Shown in pieces: positions 8,149-17,438 of a stretch of 64,000 nucleotides of DNA (positions are counted from its first letter, which is position 1; each line of letters opens with the position of its first letter). Location: positions 2,853,001-2,917,000 of the forward strand of contig NZ_AP026966.1 of NCBI RefSeq assembly GCF_027923905.1, given 5' to 3'. The DNA comes from Massilia varians (GTDB lineage Bacteria; Pseudomonadota; Gammaproteobacteria; Burkholderiales; Burkholderiaceae_D). The notes under the pieces were generated by a model, which was not told the origin of the DNA, made no database searches, and worked only from the letters and a program-made list of their open reading frames with translations. The position numbers and the translations under genes were made by a program.

Positions 8149-10236
8149 ATGAGCGCCGACTACACCGTCCAGGGCAGCGTTGCCGTAGTGAGCCTGAATA
8201 ATCCGCCGGTCAACGGCCTGGGCCTGGCGACCCGCAGCGCCGCCGTCGCCGCGATCGAGCGGGCCGAAGCCGACCCGGCCGTCACGGCCATCGTCCTGAC
8301 CGGCGCCGGCAAGGCCTTCTCGGGCGGCGCCGATATCCGCGAGTTCAATTCGCCCAAGGCCCTGACCGAGCCGACCCTGCACAGCCTGATCCGGGTGGTG
8401 GAAAACTGCAGCAAGCCGGTGGTGGCCGCGATCCACAGCGTCTGCATGGGCGGCGGCCTGGAGCTGGCGCTGGGCTGCAATTACCGCGTCGCATTGCCGG
8501 GCGCCCAGATCGCGCTCCCCGAAGTGAAGCTGGGCCTGCTGCCGGGCGCCGGCGGCACCCAGCGCCTGCCGCGCGTGCTGGGCCTGGAAATGGCCCTCGA
8601 CATGGTGGTGTCCGGCACGCCGGTGCCGTCCGAGAAGCTGGCCGGCACCGCGCTGTTCGACCAGGTCTTCCCCGCGGGAACCGATCTGCTTGCCGCCGCC
8701 GTGGAATTCGCGGCCAGGGTCGCCCACGCGCGTCCGCTGCCGAAGGTGCGCGAGCGCGCGGTCGATTACCCGCACCCCGAGGCCTTCATCCAGGCCGCGC
8801 GCGAGAAGGTCAAGGCCATGGCCGGGCCGTTCCCGGCGCCGCTCGCGTGCGTCGAGACCGTCGCCGCGTCGGTGAGCAAGCCATTCGAGGAAGGCTTGAG
8901 CTTCGAGCGCGAGCGCTTCCTCCACCTGATGCAGACGCCGGAATCGAAGGCCCTGCGCCACGCCTTCATGGCCGAACGCGCGGCCAGCAAGGTGCCGGAC
9001 GTGCCTGCCGACACCCCGGTGCGGAAAATCGAGCGCGCCGCCGTGGTCGGCGCCGGCACCATGGGCACCGGCATCGCGATGAATTTCGCGAATGCCGGCA
9101 TCCCGGTGACTATCCTGGAGACGAAGGGCGAAGCGCTGGACAAGGGCTTGGCGACGATCCGCAAGAACTACGAGAACACGGTCAGGAAGGGCAAGCTGAC
9201 GCAGGAGAAGTGCGAGCAGAGGATCAGCCTGATCACCGGCAGCTTGTCCTATGCCGACATCGCCCAGGCCGACATCGTGATCGAAGCCGTGTTCGAAGAC
9301 ATGGGCGTGAAGGAGTCGGTGTTCCGCCAGCTCGACGAGACCATGAAGCCGGGCGCGATCCTGGCTTCGAATACCTCGACCCTGGACCTGGACCGCATCG
9401 CCGCGTCTACCAGCCGCCCGCAGGACGTGATCGGCCTGCATTTCTTCAGTCCGGCCAACGTCATGAAGCTGCTGGAGATCGTGCGCGGCAAGGCGACCGG
9501 CAAGGACGTGCTGGCCACCTGCCTGGCCCTGTCGAAGAAAATCAGGAAGACCGGCGTGGTGTCGGGCGTGTGCGACGGCTTCATCGGCAACCGCATGCTG
9601 GAGCAGTACCTGCGCCAGGCCTTCTTCCTGCTCGAGGAGGGCGCGCTGCCGGAACAGGTCGATGGCGCGATCGAGCGCTTCGGTTTCGCGATGGGCCCGT
9701 TCCGCATGAGCGACCTGGCCGGCAACGACATCGGCTGGTACATCCGCAAGCGCCGCGCCGTCGAGTCGCCCCACATCGCCTATTCGAAGACCGCCGACCT
9801 GCTGTGCGAACAGGGGCGCTTCGGCCAGAAGACCGGCGCCGGCTGGTACGACTACCGGGCGGGCGAGCGCAAGGCCATCCCGTCCCCACTCGTGAACGAC
9901 ATGATCGTGCAGCATTCGCGCGACCTCGGCGTGGAGCGGCGCGACATCGCGGACAGTGAAATCGTCGAGCGGCTGGTGTATGCGCTGGTGAACGAAGGCG
10001 CGAAGATCCTCGAGGAAGGCATCGCGCTACGCGCCTCGGACATCGACATGGTCTACCTGAGCGGCTACGGCTTCCCGCTGCACCGCGGCGGCCCGATGTT
10101 CTACGCCGACAGCGTGGGCCTGCCGCGGGTGCTGGACGCGATCCGCAGGTTTGCGGGCGGACGCCACGGCGAGGCTTGGAAGCCGGCGCCGCTGCTCGAG
10201 CGCCTTGCGGCCGAAGGCAAGGGCTTCCAAGCTTGA
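8149..10236 (+). CDS. fadB: Bifunctional enoyl-CoA hydratase / 3-hydroxyacyl-CoA dehydrogenase
   Basis: A 695-aa fusion that carries out the second and third steps of fatty-acid beta-oxidation. The crotonase domain covers residues 1 to about 190, with the oxyanion-hole phrases [11 protein letters not shown] and [12 protein letters not shown] and the catalytic Glu in [21 protein letters not shown]. The NAD-binding domain starts near residue 296 ([19 protein letters not shown]). The catalytic His is in [17 protein letters not shown] near residue 429. The C-terminal domain holds [15 protein letters not shown] and the second half-repeat [14 protein letters not shown]. The start ATG has AAGGAGAAG upstream. 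The length fits the FadJ/peroxisomal type; no thiolase gene is adjacent, so the FadB label is by function. Confidence 0.93.
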   Translation: MSADYTVQGSVAVVSLNNPPVNGLGLATRSAAVAAIERAEADPAVTAIVLTGAGKAFSGGADIREFNSPKALTEPTLHSLIRVVENCSKPVVAAIHSVCMGGGLELALGCNYRVALPGAQIALPEVKLGLLPGAGGTQRLPRVLGLEMALDMVVSGTPVPSEKLAGTALFDQVFPAGTDLLAAAVEFAARVAHARPLPKVRERAVDYPHPEAFIQAAREKVKAMAGPFPAPLACVETVAASVSKPFEEGLSFERERFLHLMQTPESKALRHAFMAERAASKVPDVPADTPVRKIERAAVVGAGTMGTGIAMNFANAGIPVTILETKGEALDKGLATIRKNYENTVRKGKLTQEKCEQRISLITGSLSYADIAQADIVIEAVFEDMGVKESVFRQLDETMKPGAILASNTSTLDLDRIAASTSRPQDVIGLHFFSPANVMKLLEIVRGKATGKDVLATCLALSKKIRKTGVVSGVCDGFIGNRMLEQYLRQAFFLLEEGALPEQVDGAIERFGFAMGPFRMSDLAGNDIGWYIRKRRAVESPHIAYSKTADLLCEQGRFGQKTGAGWYDYRAGERKAIPSPLVNDMIVQHSRDLGVERRDIADSEIVERLVYALVNEGAKILEEGIALRASDIDMVYLSGYGFPLHRGGPMFYADSVGLPRVLDAIRRFAGGRHGEAWKPAPLLERLAAEGKGFQA

Positions 10237-10241
10237 GCGCG

Positions 10242-10775
10242 ATGAAAACAAAACCGCTTGCCATCGGCGCCGGCATCGCCGTCGCAACCCTTGCCGTTGC
10301 CACCTGGGCCAGCCCGCACTGGCAGTTGTACCGCATGTTCTCCGCGGTCGAGGCGCGCGACGCCGCGGCATTATCGCGCTACGTCGACTATCCGAAGCTG
10401 CGCGAGAGCGTCAAGCGTCAGGTCATGCAGCGCCTGGGCGCGGACGGCGGGCCTGACGCGCCGGGCGCGAACCCGTTCGCCTCCTTCGGCAGGGCGATGG
10501 CGCTGGCGGTGATCGATCCGGTGGTCGACGCCGCGGTCTCGCCGGCCGGCGTGGCCGCGATGCTGGAGGCCGGCGAGATCCGCGTCCAGCCCGAACCGCA
10601 AGGACCGCCGCCGGGCGGCGACGCGCCGCGCGAGAAGCTGAACTACGGCCTGTCTTACCGCGACTGGAACCAGGTGCTGGTCGAACGGGTGGACGGTGGC
10701 GGCCTGGCCTTCGTGCTCGACCGCCACGGGTTGTGGAACTGGAAGCTGGCGGGAGTCGAGCTGCGCGAAGAGTGA
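10242..10775 (+). CDS. DUF2939 domain protein
   Basis: A 177-aa protein that begins with an N-terminal membrane anchor or signal (MKTKPLAIGAGIAVATLAVATWA). The body reads SPHWQLYRMFSAVEARDAAALSRYVDYPKLRESVKRQV, the typical DUF2939 pattern in which a helix pair precedes YVD-(Y/F)-P-x-L-R-x-S-V/L-K. The start lies 5 bp after the FadB-like stop, so the two may be co-transcribed, though the link looks positional. Likely periplasmic or membrane-anchored. The function of DUF2939 is unknown. Confidence 0.82.
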   Translation: MKTKPLAIGAGIAVATLAVATWASPHWQLYRMFSAVEARDAAALSRYVDYPKLRESVKRQVMQRLGADGGPDAPGANPFASFGRAMALAVIDPVVDAAVSPAGVAAMLEAGEIRVQPEPQGPPPGGDAPREKLNYGLSYRDWNQVLVERVDGGGLAFVLDRHGLWNWKLAGVELREE

Positions 10776-10849
10776 TCGTGACGATTGGTGAGTTTATTCG
10801 CGCGCCGCGGTGTTAACATCGCTGCCGTTTCCAGCATGCGGAGAGCGTG

Positions 10850-11098
10850 ATGACAGATGTGACGAGGACTGGCCTGGGCCGTACGTGGTGGTTCGTAGGA
10901 CTGCTGAGCGGGCTCGGCGGCCTGTTGAGCCTGCCCTTGCTGCGTGCGGGCGGGATGGGCTCCCCGCAGGATTGGGCGCAGTGGCTGGTCTACTTTCTTT
11001 GCTTCTTTGCCGTCTGGCGCTGCCTGAGCTTCATCGGCTGGTTCGCCGTGCTGCTGATCGCCCCGAAGAGCAAGCTGCTCGACCCGATCAAGCGCTAG
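10850..11098 (+). CDS. Small membrane protein, hypothetical
   Basis: An 82-aa protein with two predicted membrane helices (WWFVGLLSGLGGLLSLPLL and WLVYFLCFFAVWRCLSFIGWFAVLLIA) and a charged C-terminus KSKLLDPIKR. The ATG at 10850 is preceded by GGAGAG at good spacing; a GTG three bases earlier is in frame. A bidirectional terminator follows its stop. No family recognised. Confidence 0.7.
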   Translation: MTDVTRTGLGRTWWFVGLLSGLGGLLSLPLLRAGGMGSPQDWAQWLVYFLCFFAVWRCLSFIGWFAVLLIAPKSKLLDPIKR

Positions 11099-11118
11099 GC
11101 GCCTGGCCCGCTTCAAAA

Positions 11119-11148
11119 AAAATGCCGCTGTCTCCAGCGGCATTTTTC
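11119..11148. terminator. Bidirectional rho-independent terminator
   Basis: An 8-bp stem ATGCCGCTG / CAGCGGCAT with a 4-base loop is flanked by a run of A on the left and a run of T on the right. It can end transcription of the small membrane protein on the plus strand and of the MHS transporter on the minus strand. Confidence 0.85.
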
Positions 11149-11165
11149 GTTCGACTGGCGTGCTA

Positions 11166-12866
11166 TCAGTCGTGCGCGTAGATGTCGTTATCCTTGGTCT
11201 CGCGGATGAACAGGCCGCCGATCACGACGGTCGCCAGGGCGATGACGATCGGATACCACAGGCCGTAGTAGATGTCGCCCTTGAAGGCCACCAGGGCGAA
11301 GGTCACGGTCGGCAGCATGCCGCCGAACCAGCCGTTGCCGATGTGGTAGGGCAGGGACATCGAGGTGTAGCGGATGCGGGTCGGGAACATCTCCACCAGC
11401 ATCGCCGCGATCGGGCCGTACACCATGGTCACGTAGAGCACCAGGATGAACAGCAGCAGCACCAGCATCGGCTTGTTCATCGCGGCCGGGTCGGCCTTGT
11501 CCGGGTAGCCGGCGGTCTTCAGCGCGCCGGTTACCTGCTTCTTGAGCGCGTCTTCCTGGGCCTTGGAGGCGGCGTCGAAGTTCAGCTTGTCCGGCGTCAT
11601 GACGGCGTTGAAGGACTGGAAGGTGGCGTCGCCCACCTTGACCGAGGCCACGGTGCCGGCCGGTGCCGGCTGGATGTTGTAGCTCACCGAGGCAGCGGTC
11701 AGCATGCGCGTGGCGATGTCGCACGAGGACGGGAATTTCTTGGTGCCGGTCGGGTCCACCTGGAAGTGGCAGGTGGCCGGGTCGGCCACGACCACGACCG
11801 GTGCGGTCTGGATCGCGCGTTCGAGGGCCGGGTTGCCGTAGTGGGTGATCGCCTTGAAGATCGGGAAGTAGGTCGCGGCGGCGATGACGCAGCCACCCAG
11901 GATGATCCACTTGCGGCCGATCTTGTCCGACAGCGCGCCGAAGAAGATGAAGAAGGGCGTGGCCAGGGCCAGCGCGATCATGATCAGGATGTTCGCGGTC
12001 GGCTCGTCGATCTTCAGGGTCTTGGTCAGGAAGAACAGGGCGTAGAACTGGCCGGTGTACCAGACCACGGCCTGGCCCATGGTCAGGCCGGCCAGGGCCA
12101 GGAAGGCGACCTTGGCGTTCTTCGGCTTCAGGAAGGCTTCCGACAGCGGGGCCTTCGAGGTCTTGCCTTCGGCTTTCATCTTGGCGAAGGCCGGCGACTC
12201 GTTCATCGACAGCCGGATCCACACCGAGATACCCAGCAGGACCACCGAGATCAGGAAGGGAATGCGCCAGCCCCAGGCCTGGAACTCTTCTTCGCCCATG
12301 GCGGTGCGGGTGCTCAGGATCACAATCAGCGACAGGAACAGGCCGATCGTCGCGGTGGTCTGGATGTAGGCCGTGAACAGGCCGCGCTTGCCGTGCGGCG
12401 CGTGTTCGGCCACGTAGGTGGCGGCGCCGCCATACTCGCCGCCCAGCGCCAGGCCCTGCAGGATGCGCAGCGAGACCAGGATGATCGGGGCCGCGATGCC
12501 AATGCTGGCATGGCTCGGCAACAGGCCGACCAGGAAGGTCGAGGCGCCCATGATCAGGATGGTCACCAGGAAGGTATACTTGCGGCCGATCATGTCGCCC
12601 AGGCGGCCGAACACCAGCGCGCCGAAGGGGCGCACGATGAAGCCGGCCGCGAAGGCCATCAGGGCGAAGATGAAGGTGGTGGTGGGGTCGCCGATGAAGA
12701 ATTGCTTGGCGATGATGCTGGCGAGCGAGCCGTACAGGTAGAAGTCGTACCACTCGAACACCGTGCCGAGGGAAGAAGCGAAAATGACTTTCCGCTCTTC
12801 CTTGGTGATCCCGGAGGAGGAAGGTGCAGCTTTCCCTCCGGCGGTCATGCCGGGTGTGATTGCCAT
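11166..12866 (-). CDS. MFS transporter, metabolite:H+ symporter (MHS) family
   Basis: A 566-aa inner-membrane symporter of the MHS branch of the major facilitator superfamily, whose members take up small organic acids or osmolytes (ProP, ShiA, KgtP). The family start VIFASSLGTVFEWYDFYLYG is present, followed by FIVRPFGALVFGRLGDMIGRKY and LQGLALGGEYGGAATYVAEHAPHGKRG. It is about 120 residues longer than typical members, because of a soluble insert between the eighth and ninth helices (about residues 335-455, with paired Cys in ATCHF and SSCDIA). A 271-bp divergent gap separates it from the Dabb/SDR operon. The substrate is unknown. Confidence 0.92.
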   Translation of the reverse strand: MAITPGMTAGGKAAPSSSGITKEERKVIFASSLGTVFEWYDFYLYGSLASIIAKQFFIGDPTTTFIFALMAFAAGFIVRPFGALVFGRLGDMIGRKYTFLVTILIMGASTFLVGLLPSHASIGIAAPIILVSLRILQGLALGGEYGGAATYVAEHAPHGKRGLFTAYIQTTATIGLFLSLIVILSTRTAMGEEEFQAWGWRIPFLISVVLLGISVWIRLSMNESPAFAKMKAEGKTSKAPLSEAFLKPKNAKVAFLALAGLTMGQAVVWYTGQFYALFFLTKTLKIDEPTANILIMIALALATPFFIFFGALSDKIGRKWIILGGCVIAAATYFPIFKAITHYGNPALERAIQTAPVVVVADPATCHFQVDPTGTKKFPSSCDIATRMLTAASVSYNIQPAPAGTVASVKVGDATFQSFNAVMTPDKLNFDAASKAQEDALKKQVTGALKTAGYPDKADPAAMNKPMLVLLLFILVLYVTMVYGPIAAMLVEMFPTRIRYTSMSLPYHIGNGWFGGMLPTVTFALVAFKGDIYYGLWYPIVIALATVVIGGLFIRETKDNDIYAHD

Positions 12867-13137
12867 GTGTGTCTCCGTATAGGTTTTAGTGTCACCGGAA
12901 TTGCTGATTGTTTGTCAGCTGTCGCGGAGTGTGTTCCGGTTTCCTTACACGATAATTACTCCAAACTTACGCGGAACTTACAGTCGAGCTGTGCAATTGC
13001 AGCAAGTTTTCAGCCTCCAGCGTGTTTACACTCTAGCGCTTGAAATGCTGCGCCGCGCAAGTCGACTTGCCAAAATATTTACGAACGACCGTACTGATCA
13101 TGCTATCCTCGATCATCCCCAAAGAAGGAATCGAAGC
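12867..13137. promoter_or_regulatory. Divergent promoter region between the MHS transporter and the Dabb/SDR genes
   Basis: An AT-richer 271-bp gap between divergently transcribed genes. It contains the 10-bp palindrome TGCAATTGCA (12992-13001), within a longer imperfect inverted repeat GCTGTGCAATTGCAGC, which could be an operator shared by both sides. No clear -35/-10 pair can be assigned with confidence. Confidence 0.4.
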
Positions 13138-13440
13138 ATGCTCAAACATATCGTGATGTGGAAGTTGAAGGATGAAGCCGAAGGCGCCGACAAGCTGGCC
13201 AACGCGCGCGAGATGAAGCGCCGGCTGGACGAATGCGCGAACATCGTGCCGGGCCAGCTCAAGTTCGAGGTGATGCTGGCCCAGCCCGGCCTGGAAGCGA
13301 CCTACGACGTGGTGCTGTACTCGGAATTCGCGGACCGGGCTGCGCTGGAGGCCTACATCCACCATCCGACCCACAAGGCGGTGGTGCCCTTCATCGGGGC
13401 GGTGCGCGAAGGCAGGCAGTGCATGGATTACGAGATCTGA
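13138..13440 (+). CDS. Dabb family (stress-responsive alpha/beta barrel) protein
   Basis: A 100-aa protein of the Dabb fold, a dimeric alpha-beta barrel. The family opening MLKHIVMWKLKD is clear, followed by FEVMLAQP, VVLYSEFADRAALEAYIHHPTHKAVVPFI and a short tail. Dabb proteins include olivetolic acid cyclase and polyketide hydrolases, but most bacterial members have no assigned role. AAGAAGGAA lies upstream of the ATG. It is 13 bp ahead of the first SDR gene and likely forms an operon with both SDRs. Confidence 0.9.
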   Translation: MLKHIVMWKLKDEAEGADKLANAREMKRRLDECANIVPGQLKFEVMLAQPGLEATYDVVLYSEFADRAALEAYIHHPTHKAVVPFIGAVREGRQCMDYEI

Positions 13441-13453
13441 TCGGAGGCCCCAC

Positions 13454-14236
13454 ATGCGCACCACCCAGGAACTCTTCTCCCTCCAGAACAAGACCGCCAT
13501 CGTCACCGGCGGCTCGCGCGGCCTCGGCCTGCAGATGGCCGAAGCCCTCGGCGAGCAGGGCGCCCGCGTCCTCGTCTCCGCGCGCAAGCAGGACGAGCTC
13601 GACCAGGCCGTTGCCCACCTGACCGGCCGCGGCATCGACGCCAGCGCCATCGCCGCCGACCTGTCCAGCGAGGACGAGGTCGGGCGCTTCGTGCAGGAAG
13701 CGATCGGCCGCCTCGGCCACATCGACATCCTGGTCAACAATGCCGGCGCCAGTTGGGGCGCCCCGGCCGAGGACTATCCGCTCGAAGCCTGGGACAAGGT
13801 GATGGACCTGAACGTGCGCAGCATCTTCCTGGTGACCCAGGCGGTCGGCAAGCTGTCCATGATCCCGCGCCGCCACGGCCGCATCATCAGCATCTCGTCG
13901 ATCGCCGGCCTGGCCGGCAATCCGCCGGGCACCATGCAGACCATCGCCTACAACACCTCCAAGGGCGCGGTCGTGAATTTCACGCGTGCGCTGGCCGGCG
14001 AATGGGGCCGCTATGGTATTACCGTGAATTCGATCGCGCCCGGCTTCTTCCCGTCGAAGATGACCAAGGGCGTGCTGGCCGCGTTCGGCGCCGAGAACCT
14101 GGCCAAGGACGCGCCCTTGAACCGCCTGGGCGACGACGAGGACCTGAAGGGCGCGGTGGTGCTGTTTGCGTCCGATGCGGGCAAGCACATCACGGGACAG
14201 ACGCTGGCCGTCGACGGAGGCGTCTCGGCGGTCTGA
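13454..14236 (+). CDS. SDR family oxidoreductase
   Basis: A 260-aa classical short-chain dehydrogenase/reductase. The NAD(P)-binding TGGSRGLG lies at about residue 19, NNAG near 95, the catalytic Ser in ISSIAGLAG, and the YxxxK pair in YNTSKGAVV near 165. The C-terminus GQTLAVDGGVSAV is typical of FabG/gluconate-5-dehydrogenase-like SDRs. It sits between the Dabb gene and a second SDR with short gaps (13 and 19 bp), so the three probably act on a shared substrate, which is not identifiable. Confidence 0.92.
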   Translation: MRTTQELFSLQNKTAIVTGGSRGLGLQMAEALGEQGARVLVSARKQDELDQAVAHLTGRGIDASAIAADLSSEDEVGRFVQEAIGRLGHIDILVNNAGASWGAPAEDYPLEAWDKVMDLNVRSIFLVTQAVGKLSMIPRRHGRIISISSIAGLAGNPPGTMQTIAYNTSKGAVVNFTRALAGEWGRYGITVNSIAPGFFPSKMTKGVLAAFGAENLAKDAPLNRLGDDEDLKGAVVLFASDAGKHITGQTLAVDGGVSAV

Positions 14237-14255
14237 TCGATAACGGGGAGGATAC

Positions 14256-15164
14256 ATGAAGGACTTTCGCGGCAAGGTGGCCGTCATCACCGGCGCCGCC
14301 AGCGGCCTGGGACGCGAGTTCGCCAATACCGCAGCGAGCCTGGGCATGAAGCTGGTGCTGGCCGACGTGCAGCCCAGGGCGCTCGAGCACGCGACCGAAG
14401 AGCTGATGGCAGGCGGCGCCGAGGTGCTGTCGATGGTGTGCGACGTCAGCAAGGCCTCGCACGTGCAGGAACTGGCCGATGCGGCGATCGCGCGCTTCCA
14501 CCACGTGCACCTGGTGTTCAACAACGCCGGCGTCGGCTGCGGCGGCCTGGTCTGGGAGAACTCGGAACAGGACTGGGATTGGGTGCTCGGCGTGAACCTG
14601 ATGGGCGTGGTCCATGGGGTGCGCGTCTTCACCCGGGTGATGCTCGAGTGCGCCCGGCGCGATCCCGGTTTCGAAGGCCACATCGTGAACACGGCGTCGA
14701 TGGCCGGGCTGCTCACGCCGCCGGCCATGGGCGTCTACAACGTGTCCAAGCATGCGGTGGTGGCGCTTACCGAAACCCTGTACCACGACCTGAAGCTGGT
14801 CGAGGCGCCGGTCAAGTCCTCGGTGCTGTGTCCCTATTTCGTGCCGACCGGGATCGCGCATTCCCATCGCAACCGGCCCGATGATCTGGCCAGCGACGAG
14901 CGCGTCACCGCCAGCCAGGCGGCAGCGCAGCTGCTGACCGAGAAGGCGGTCGGGTCAGGCAAGCTGAGCGCGGCCGACGTGGCGCGCATCGCCTTCGAGG
15001 GGATCCGCGAGGAGCGCTTCTATATCTACTCGCATCCGCAGGTGCTCGGCTCGGTCGAAGAGCGCTTCGCGGCGATCGTGCAGGGCCAGCCGCCGGCGGA
15101 CCCGTACGCGGCGACGCCGCAGATCAGCGCGATGTTGCGGGCTGGCGTGAAGGAGCGGCGCTAG
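14256..15164 (+). CDS. SDR family oxidoreductase
   Basis: A 302-aa classical SDR. Cofactor motif TGAASGLG at the N-terminus, NNAGVGCGG around residue 90, catalytic Ser in NTASMAGLL and the YNVSKHAVVALTE block near residue 160. It has a longer C-terminal region than the neighbouring SDR, with substrate-loop sequence CPYFVPTGIAHSHRNRPDD. GGGGAGG lies just upstream of the ATG. Likely the last gene of the Dabb-SDR-SDR operon; it converges with the NRDE gene. Confidence 0.92.
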   Translation: MKDFRGKVAVITGAASGLGREFANTAASLGMKLVLADVQPRALEHATEELMAGGAEVLSMVCDVSKASHVQELADAAIARFHHVHLVFNNAGVGCGGLVWENSEQDWDWVLGVNLMGVVHGVRVFTRVMLECARRDPGFEGHIVNTASMAGLLTPPAMGVYNVSKHAVVALTETLYHDLKLVEAPVKSSVLCPYFVPTGIAHSHRNRPDDLASDERVTASQAAAQLLTEKAVGSGKLSAADVARIAFEGIREERFYIYSHPQVLGSVEERFAAIVQGQPPADPYAATPQISAMLRAGVKERR

Positions 15165-15171
15165 CGCCGTC

Positions 15172-15930
15172 TCACGCCACCTGGCTGTCCGGCTGCAGCA
15201 CGCGCTCGTGCAGCTCCGGCTCGCCCTCGCGGTACAGCTTGACCACCGTGGAGGTACGGGTGCCGTAGCCTTCCATCTCGATGCACACCGGCGAGAGCAT
15301 GCGCTCGACCTCGATCGGCATGCCGGTTTCCGGCAGGCGCAGGTCGGGCGCGCGGGTGGTGTCGGCCAGCATTTCGAAATAGGCGTCTTCCGGCGCCGCC
15401 TGGCACAGCAGGCTGGCGAACTGCGCCTTGGTGCGCAGCACCTTGGGCCAGGGCGCGTCCAGCAGGCCGTTCGACATGCCGTAGATGCGGCCCGGCTCGA
15501 GCGGCTGGCCGTTGCGCGCGTCCTTGCCACCGCGGTTCGAATACCAGTACAGGGTGTCGCGGTCGCCCAGCACCAGGTTGTAGCCGTTGTAGACGTCGCC
15601 GCGCGCCACGATCTCGTCCAGGTAGTCGGCCGCGGATTGCGAACCGGTGAGAAAGCCCGCGACCAGTTCGCCGCGCGAAGGGGCGTGCTCGCGGCGCTCG
15701 GCCGGGCCGCGGATGTTGGTCAGGGCGGCGAACTTCGGGCCGTTCGGGCCGTCCGTTGTCACACCCATCCAGCTGCCGCCACCCTGCAGGTCGCGGCCCG
15801 CGATCACGTGCGGATGTTCGGGCCAGGGAGCGGCAGGCGTGGCCGGGCGGTCATAGAACTCGTCGCGGTTGGCGCAAGCGATGATGGGCACGCCCGGCAG
15901 CACCTGCCAGGCAAGGACGATCAGGCACAT
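15172..15930 (-). CDS. NRDE family protein (TANGO2-like)
   Basis: A 252-aa protein of the NRDE/TANGO2 family. The N-terminal Cys and the namesake motif are seen in MCLIVLAWQ and CANRDEFYDRPA. The GGGSWMGVTTDG, ALTNIRGP and NGYNLVLGDRDTLYWYSNRGG blocks are also conserved. Eukaryotic TANGO2 is linked to haem or acyl-CoA handling; the bacterial role is not settled. It ends 8 bp from the convergent SDR gene and starts 3 bp after the DUF4936 stop, so it is co-transcribed with ygfZ. Confidence 0.9.
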   Translation of the reverse strand: MCLIVLAWQVLPGVPIIACANRDEFYDRPATPAAPWPEHPHVIAGRDLQGGGSWMGVTTDGPNGPKFAALTNIRGPAERREHAPSRGELVAGFLTGSQSAADYLDEIVARGDVYNGYNLVLGDRDTLYWYSNRGGKDARNGQPLEPGRIYGMSNGLLDAPWPKVLRTKAQFASLLCQAAPEDAYFEMLADTTRAPDLRLPETGMPIEVERMLSPVCIEMEGYGTRTSTVVKLYREGEPELHERVLQPDSQVA

Positions 15931-15933
15931 GGG

Positions 15934-16230
15934 TCAGGTCCCCGGTAGGAGGTCGATGAATACTTCGGAGCGGCGTGCTCCCTGGATGAGACCGGCAATA
16001 CCGGCATCGGCGGCGGCCTGTTCGACGCGCGCGCCGAAGGCCTCGTCCACGCCGGGGTAGACTTCCATCCAGGTCTGCAGGCCGTCGCGCGCCTCCGGCC
16101 GGCGCTGCAGCAGTGCGCCGCCGTGCTCGTCACGCGCGCCGGTGAGCCGCAGCTGCATGGCACGCACCCGTGGCGCCAGCGCTAGGGCGTCCTCGATGCG
16201 TACCTTGTAATACACGTACAGGTCGATCAT
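15934..16230 (-). CDS. DUF4936 family protein
   Basis: A 98-aa cytosolic protein. It opens MIDLYVYYKVRIEDALAL and carries RLTGARDEHGGALLQRRPEARDGLQTWMEVYPGV, matching the DUF4936 pattern found next to YgfZ in Burkholderiales. Spacing of 3 bp on each side to ygfZ and the NRDE gene implies a single transcript. Function unknown. Confidence 0.82.
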   Translation of the reverse strand: MIDLYVYYKVRIEDALALAPRVRAMQLRLTGARDEHGGALLQRRPEARDGLQTWMEVYPGVDEAFGARVEQAAADAGIAGLIQGARRSEVFIDLLPGT

Positions 16231-16233
16231 GCC

Positions 16234-17304
16234 TTAGAGCTCGAGCGCGTCGAGGTGGTAGGGCATGTGCTGGAAGGCCAGCGCCGGGCCGCCGGCCGCG
16301 CCGTGGCGCACGTCCTCGCCGAGCGCGCCGAGCTTGATCTCGACCAGCAGGTCGGCGCCGCCAAGGCCGTTCGCGGCCGCGTTCACCACCATGCCGCAGG
16401 GCTGGCCGGGATCGGCCATGGCGAACACTTCGTCGCCGGCGCGCGCGGCCGGGTTGGCGACCGTGGCCAGCGCCGTACGGCGCTTGAGCTTGCCAAGATA
16501 CTGGCTGCGCGCGACGATTTCCTGGCCCGGATAGCAGCCCTTCTTGAAGTTCACGCCGCCCAGCAGTTCGAGGTTGACCATCTGGGGCACGAACTGCTCC
16601 TGGGTTGCCGCGGTGATCTGCGGCACGCCGGCGTGGATCGCGGCCAGCTGCCAGGCCTGGTTGCCGCCCAGGGCCAGCTCGCCCGCCAGCCCCGGCAGGG
16701 CGGAACTCGCGCTCTCGGCCGTGGTCAGCCACAGGTAGCGCGGCGCGCCGAACACGTCCGCCAGGCGGATCACGGTGCCGCAGGGGCCGTCGACCTTGCC
16801 GTAGGGCGCGGCCGGCAATTCGGCCACATGACGGCGCAGGGCGCTCTCGCCCTTGGCGCCGCCCAGTCCCAGCACGGCGGCGAACGGGGCCTCGAGCGTG
16901 GCGTCGCGCAGCTTGGCCTTGGCGCGCAGCACGAACATGCTCAAGCGCTTCTGCAGGGGCGGCTGGATGGCGCGCGGCAGCTGCAGGTACACGGTATCGG
17001 GTTCGGCCGCGGCGCTCCTCCAGTACAGGAAGGTCGCCTGCAGGCGTCCCTTGGGGCTGCAGTAGCCGGCCAGGCGGGCCTCGTCGCGGCCGAGGTGCTC
17101 GACGTCGTTGGTCAGCTGGTTGTGCAGGAAACTGGCGGCATCAGGACCTTCGGCGGCGATGATGCCGAGGTCGGTGACCGTGGCCACGAATCCATCGGCC
17201 AGCTCGCCGGCGGCCAGGGGACGGCCGAAGTCTTCGACTTGCGAGGCTTCGTCAATATGGAAGCGGGCGCCGAGCGAGGAGAGGGTATCTGTCCAGTTGA
17301 GCAT
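16234..17304 (-). CDS. ygfZ: Folate-binding iron-sulfur maintenance protein YgfZ
   Basis: A 356-aa GcvT-fold, tetrahydrofolate-binding protein needed for repair or assembly of some Fe-S enzymes. The signature KGCYPGQEIVARSQYLG is intact, including the essential Cys, near residue 260. The N-terminal half has FLHNQLTNDVEHLGRDEARLAGYCSPKGRLQA. I use the Met at 17304 (MLNWTDTLSS), because the seven residues before it (MLILTGF) are not conserved and no better ribosome site supports them. It diverges from mltG across 134 bp. Confidence 0.93.
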   Translation of the reverse strand: MLNWTDTLSSLGARFHIDEASQVEDFGRPLAAGELADGFVATVTDLGIIAAEGPDAASFLHNQLTNDVEHLGRDEARLAGYCSPKGRLQATFLYWRSAAAEPDTVYLQLPRAIQPPLQKRLSMFVLRAKAKLRDATLEAPFAAVLGLGGAKGESALRRHVAELPAAPYGKVDGPCGTVIRLADVFGAPRYLWLTTAESASSALPGLAGELALGGNQAWQLAAIHAGVPQITAATQEQFVPQMVNLELLGGVNFKKGCYPGQEIVARSQYLGKLKRRTALATVANPAARAGDEVFAMADPGQPCGMVVNAAANGLGGADLLVEIKLGALGEDVRHGAAGGPALAFQHMPYHLDALEL

Positions 17305-17438
17305 AAATCCAGTTAGTATTAGCAATTGAACTGCAAAATAAGCTTTATCATTACGGGCTCATTATAAAGATGTCGGCAAAATCGCGCCGAGGGCGGCCAA
17401 ACTCACGGTCGAACCCGAGGCGAAAACCACAACAACAT

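Noticed and set aside
11160..13043. 627-codon plus-strand frame opposite the MHS transporter
   Set aside because: Low-complexity His/Gln/Asp/Arg protein with no motif; the minus strand encodes a complete transporter with family signatures.
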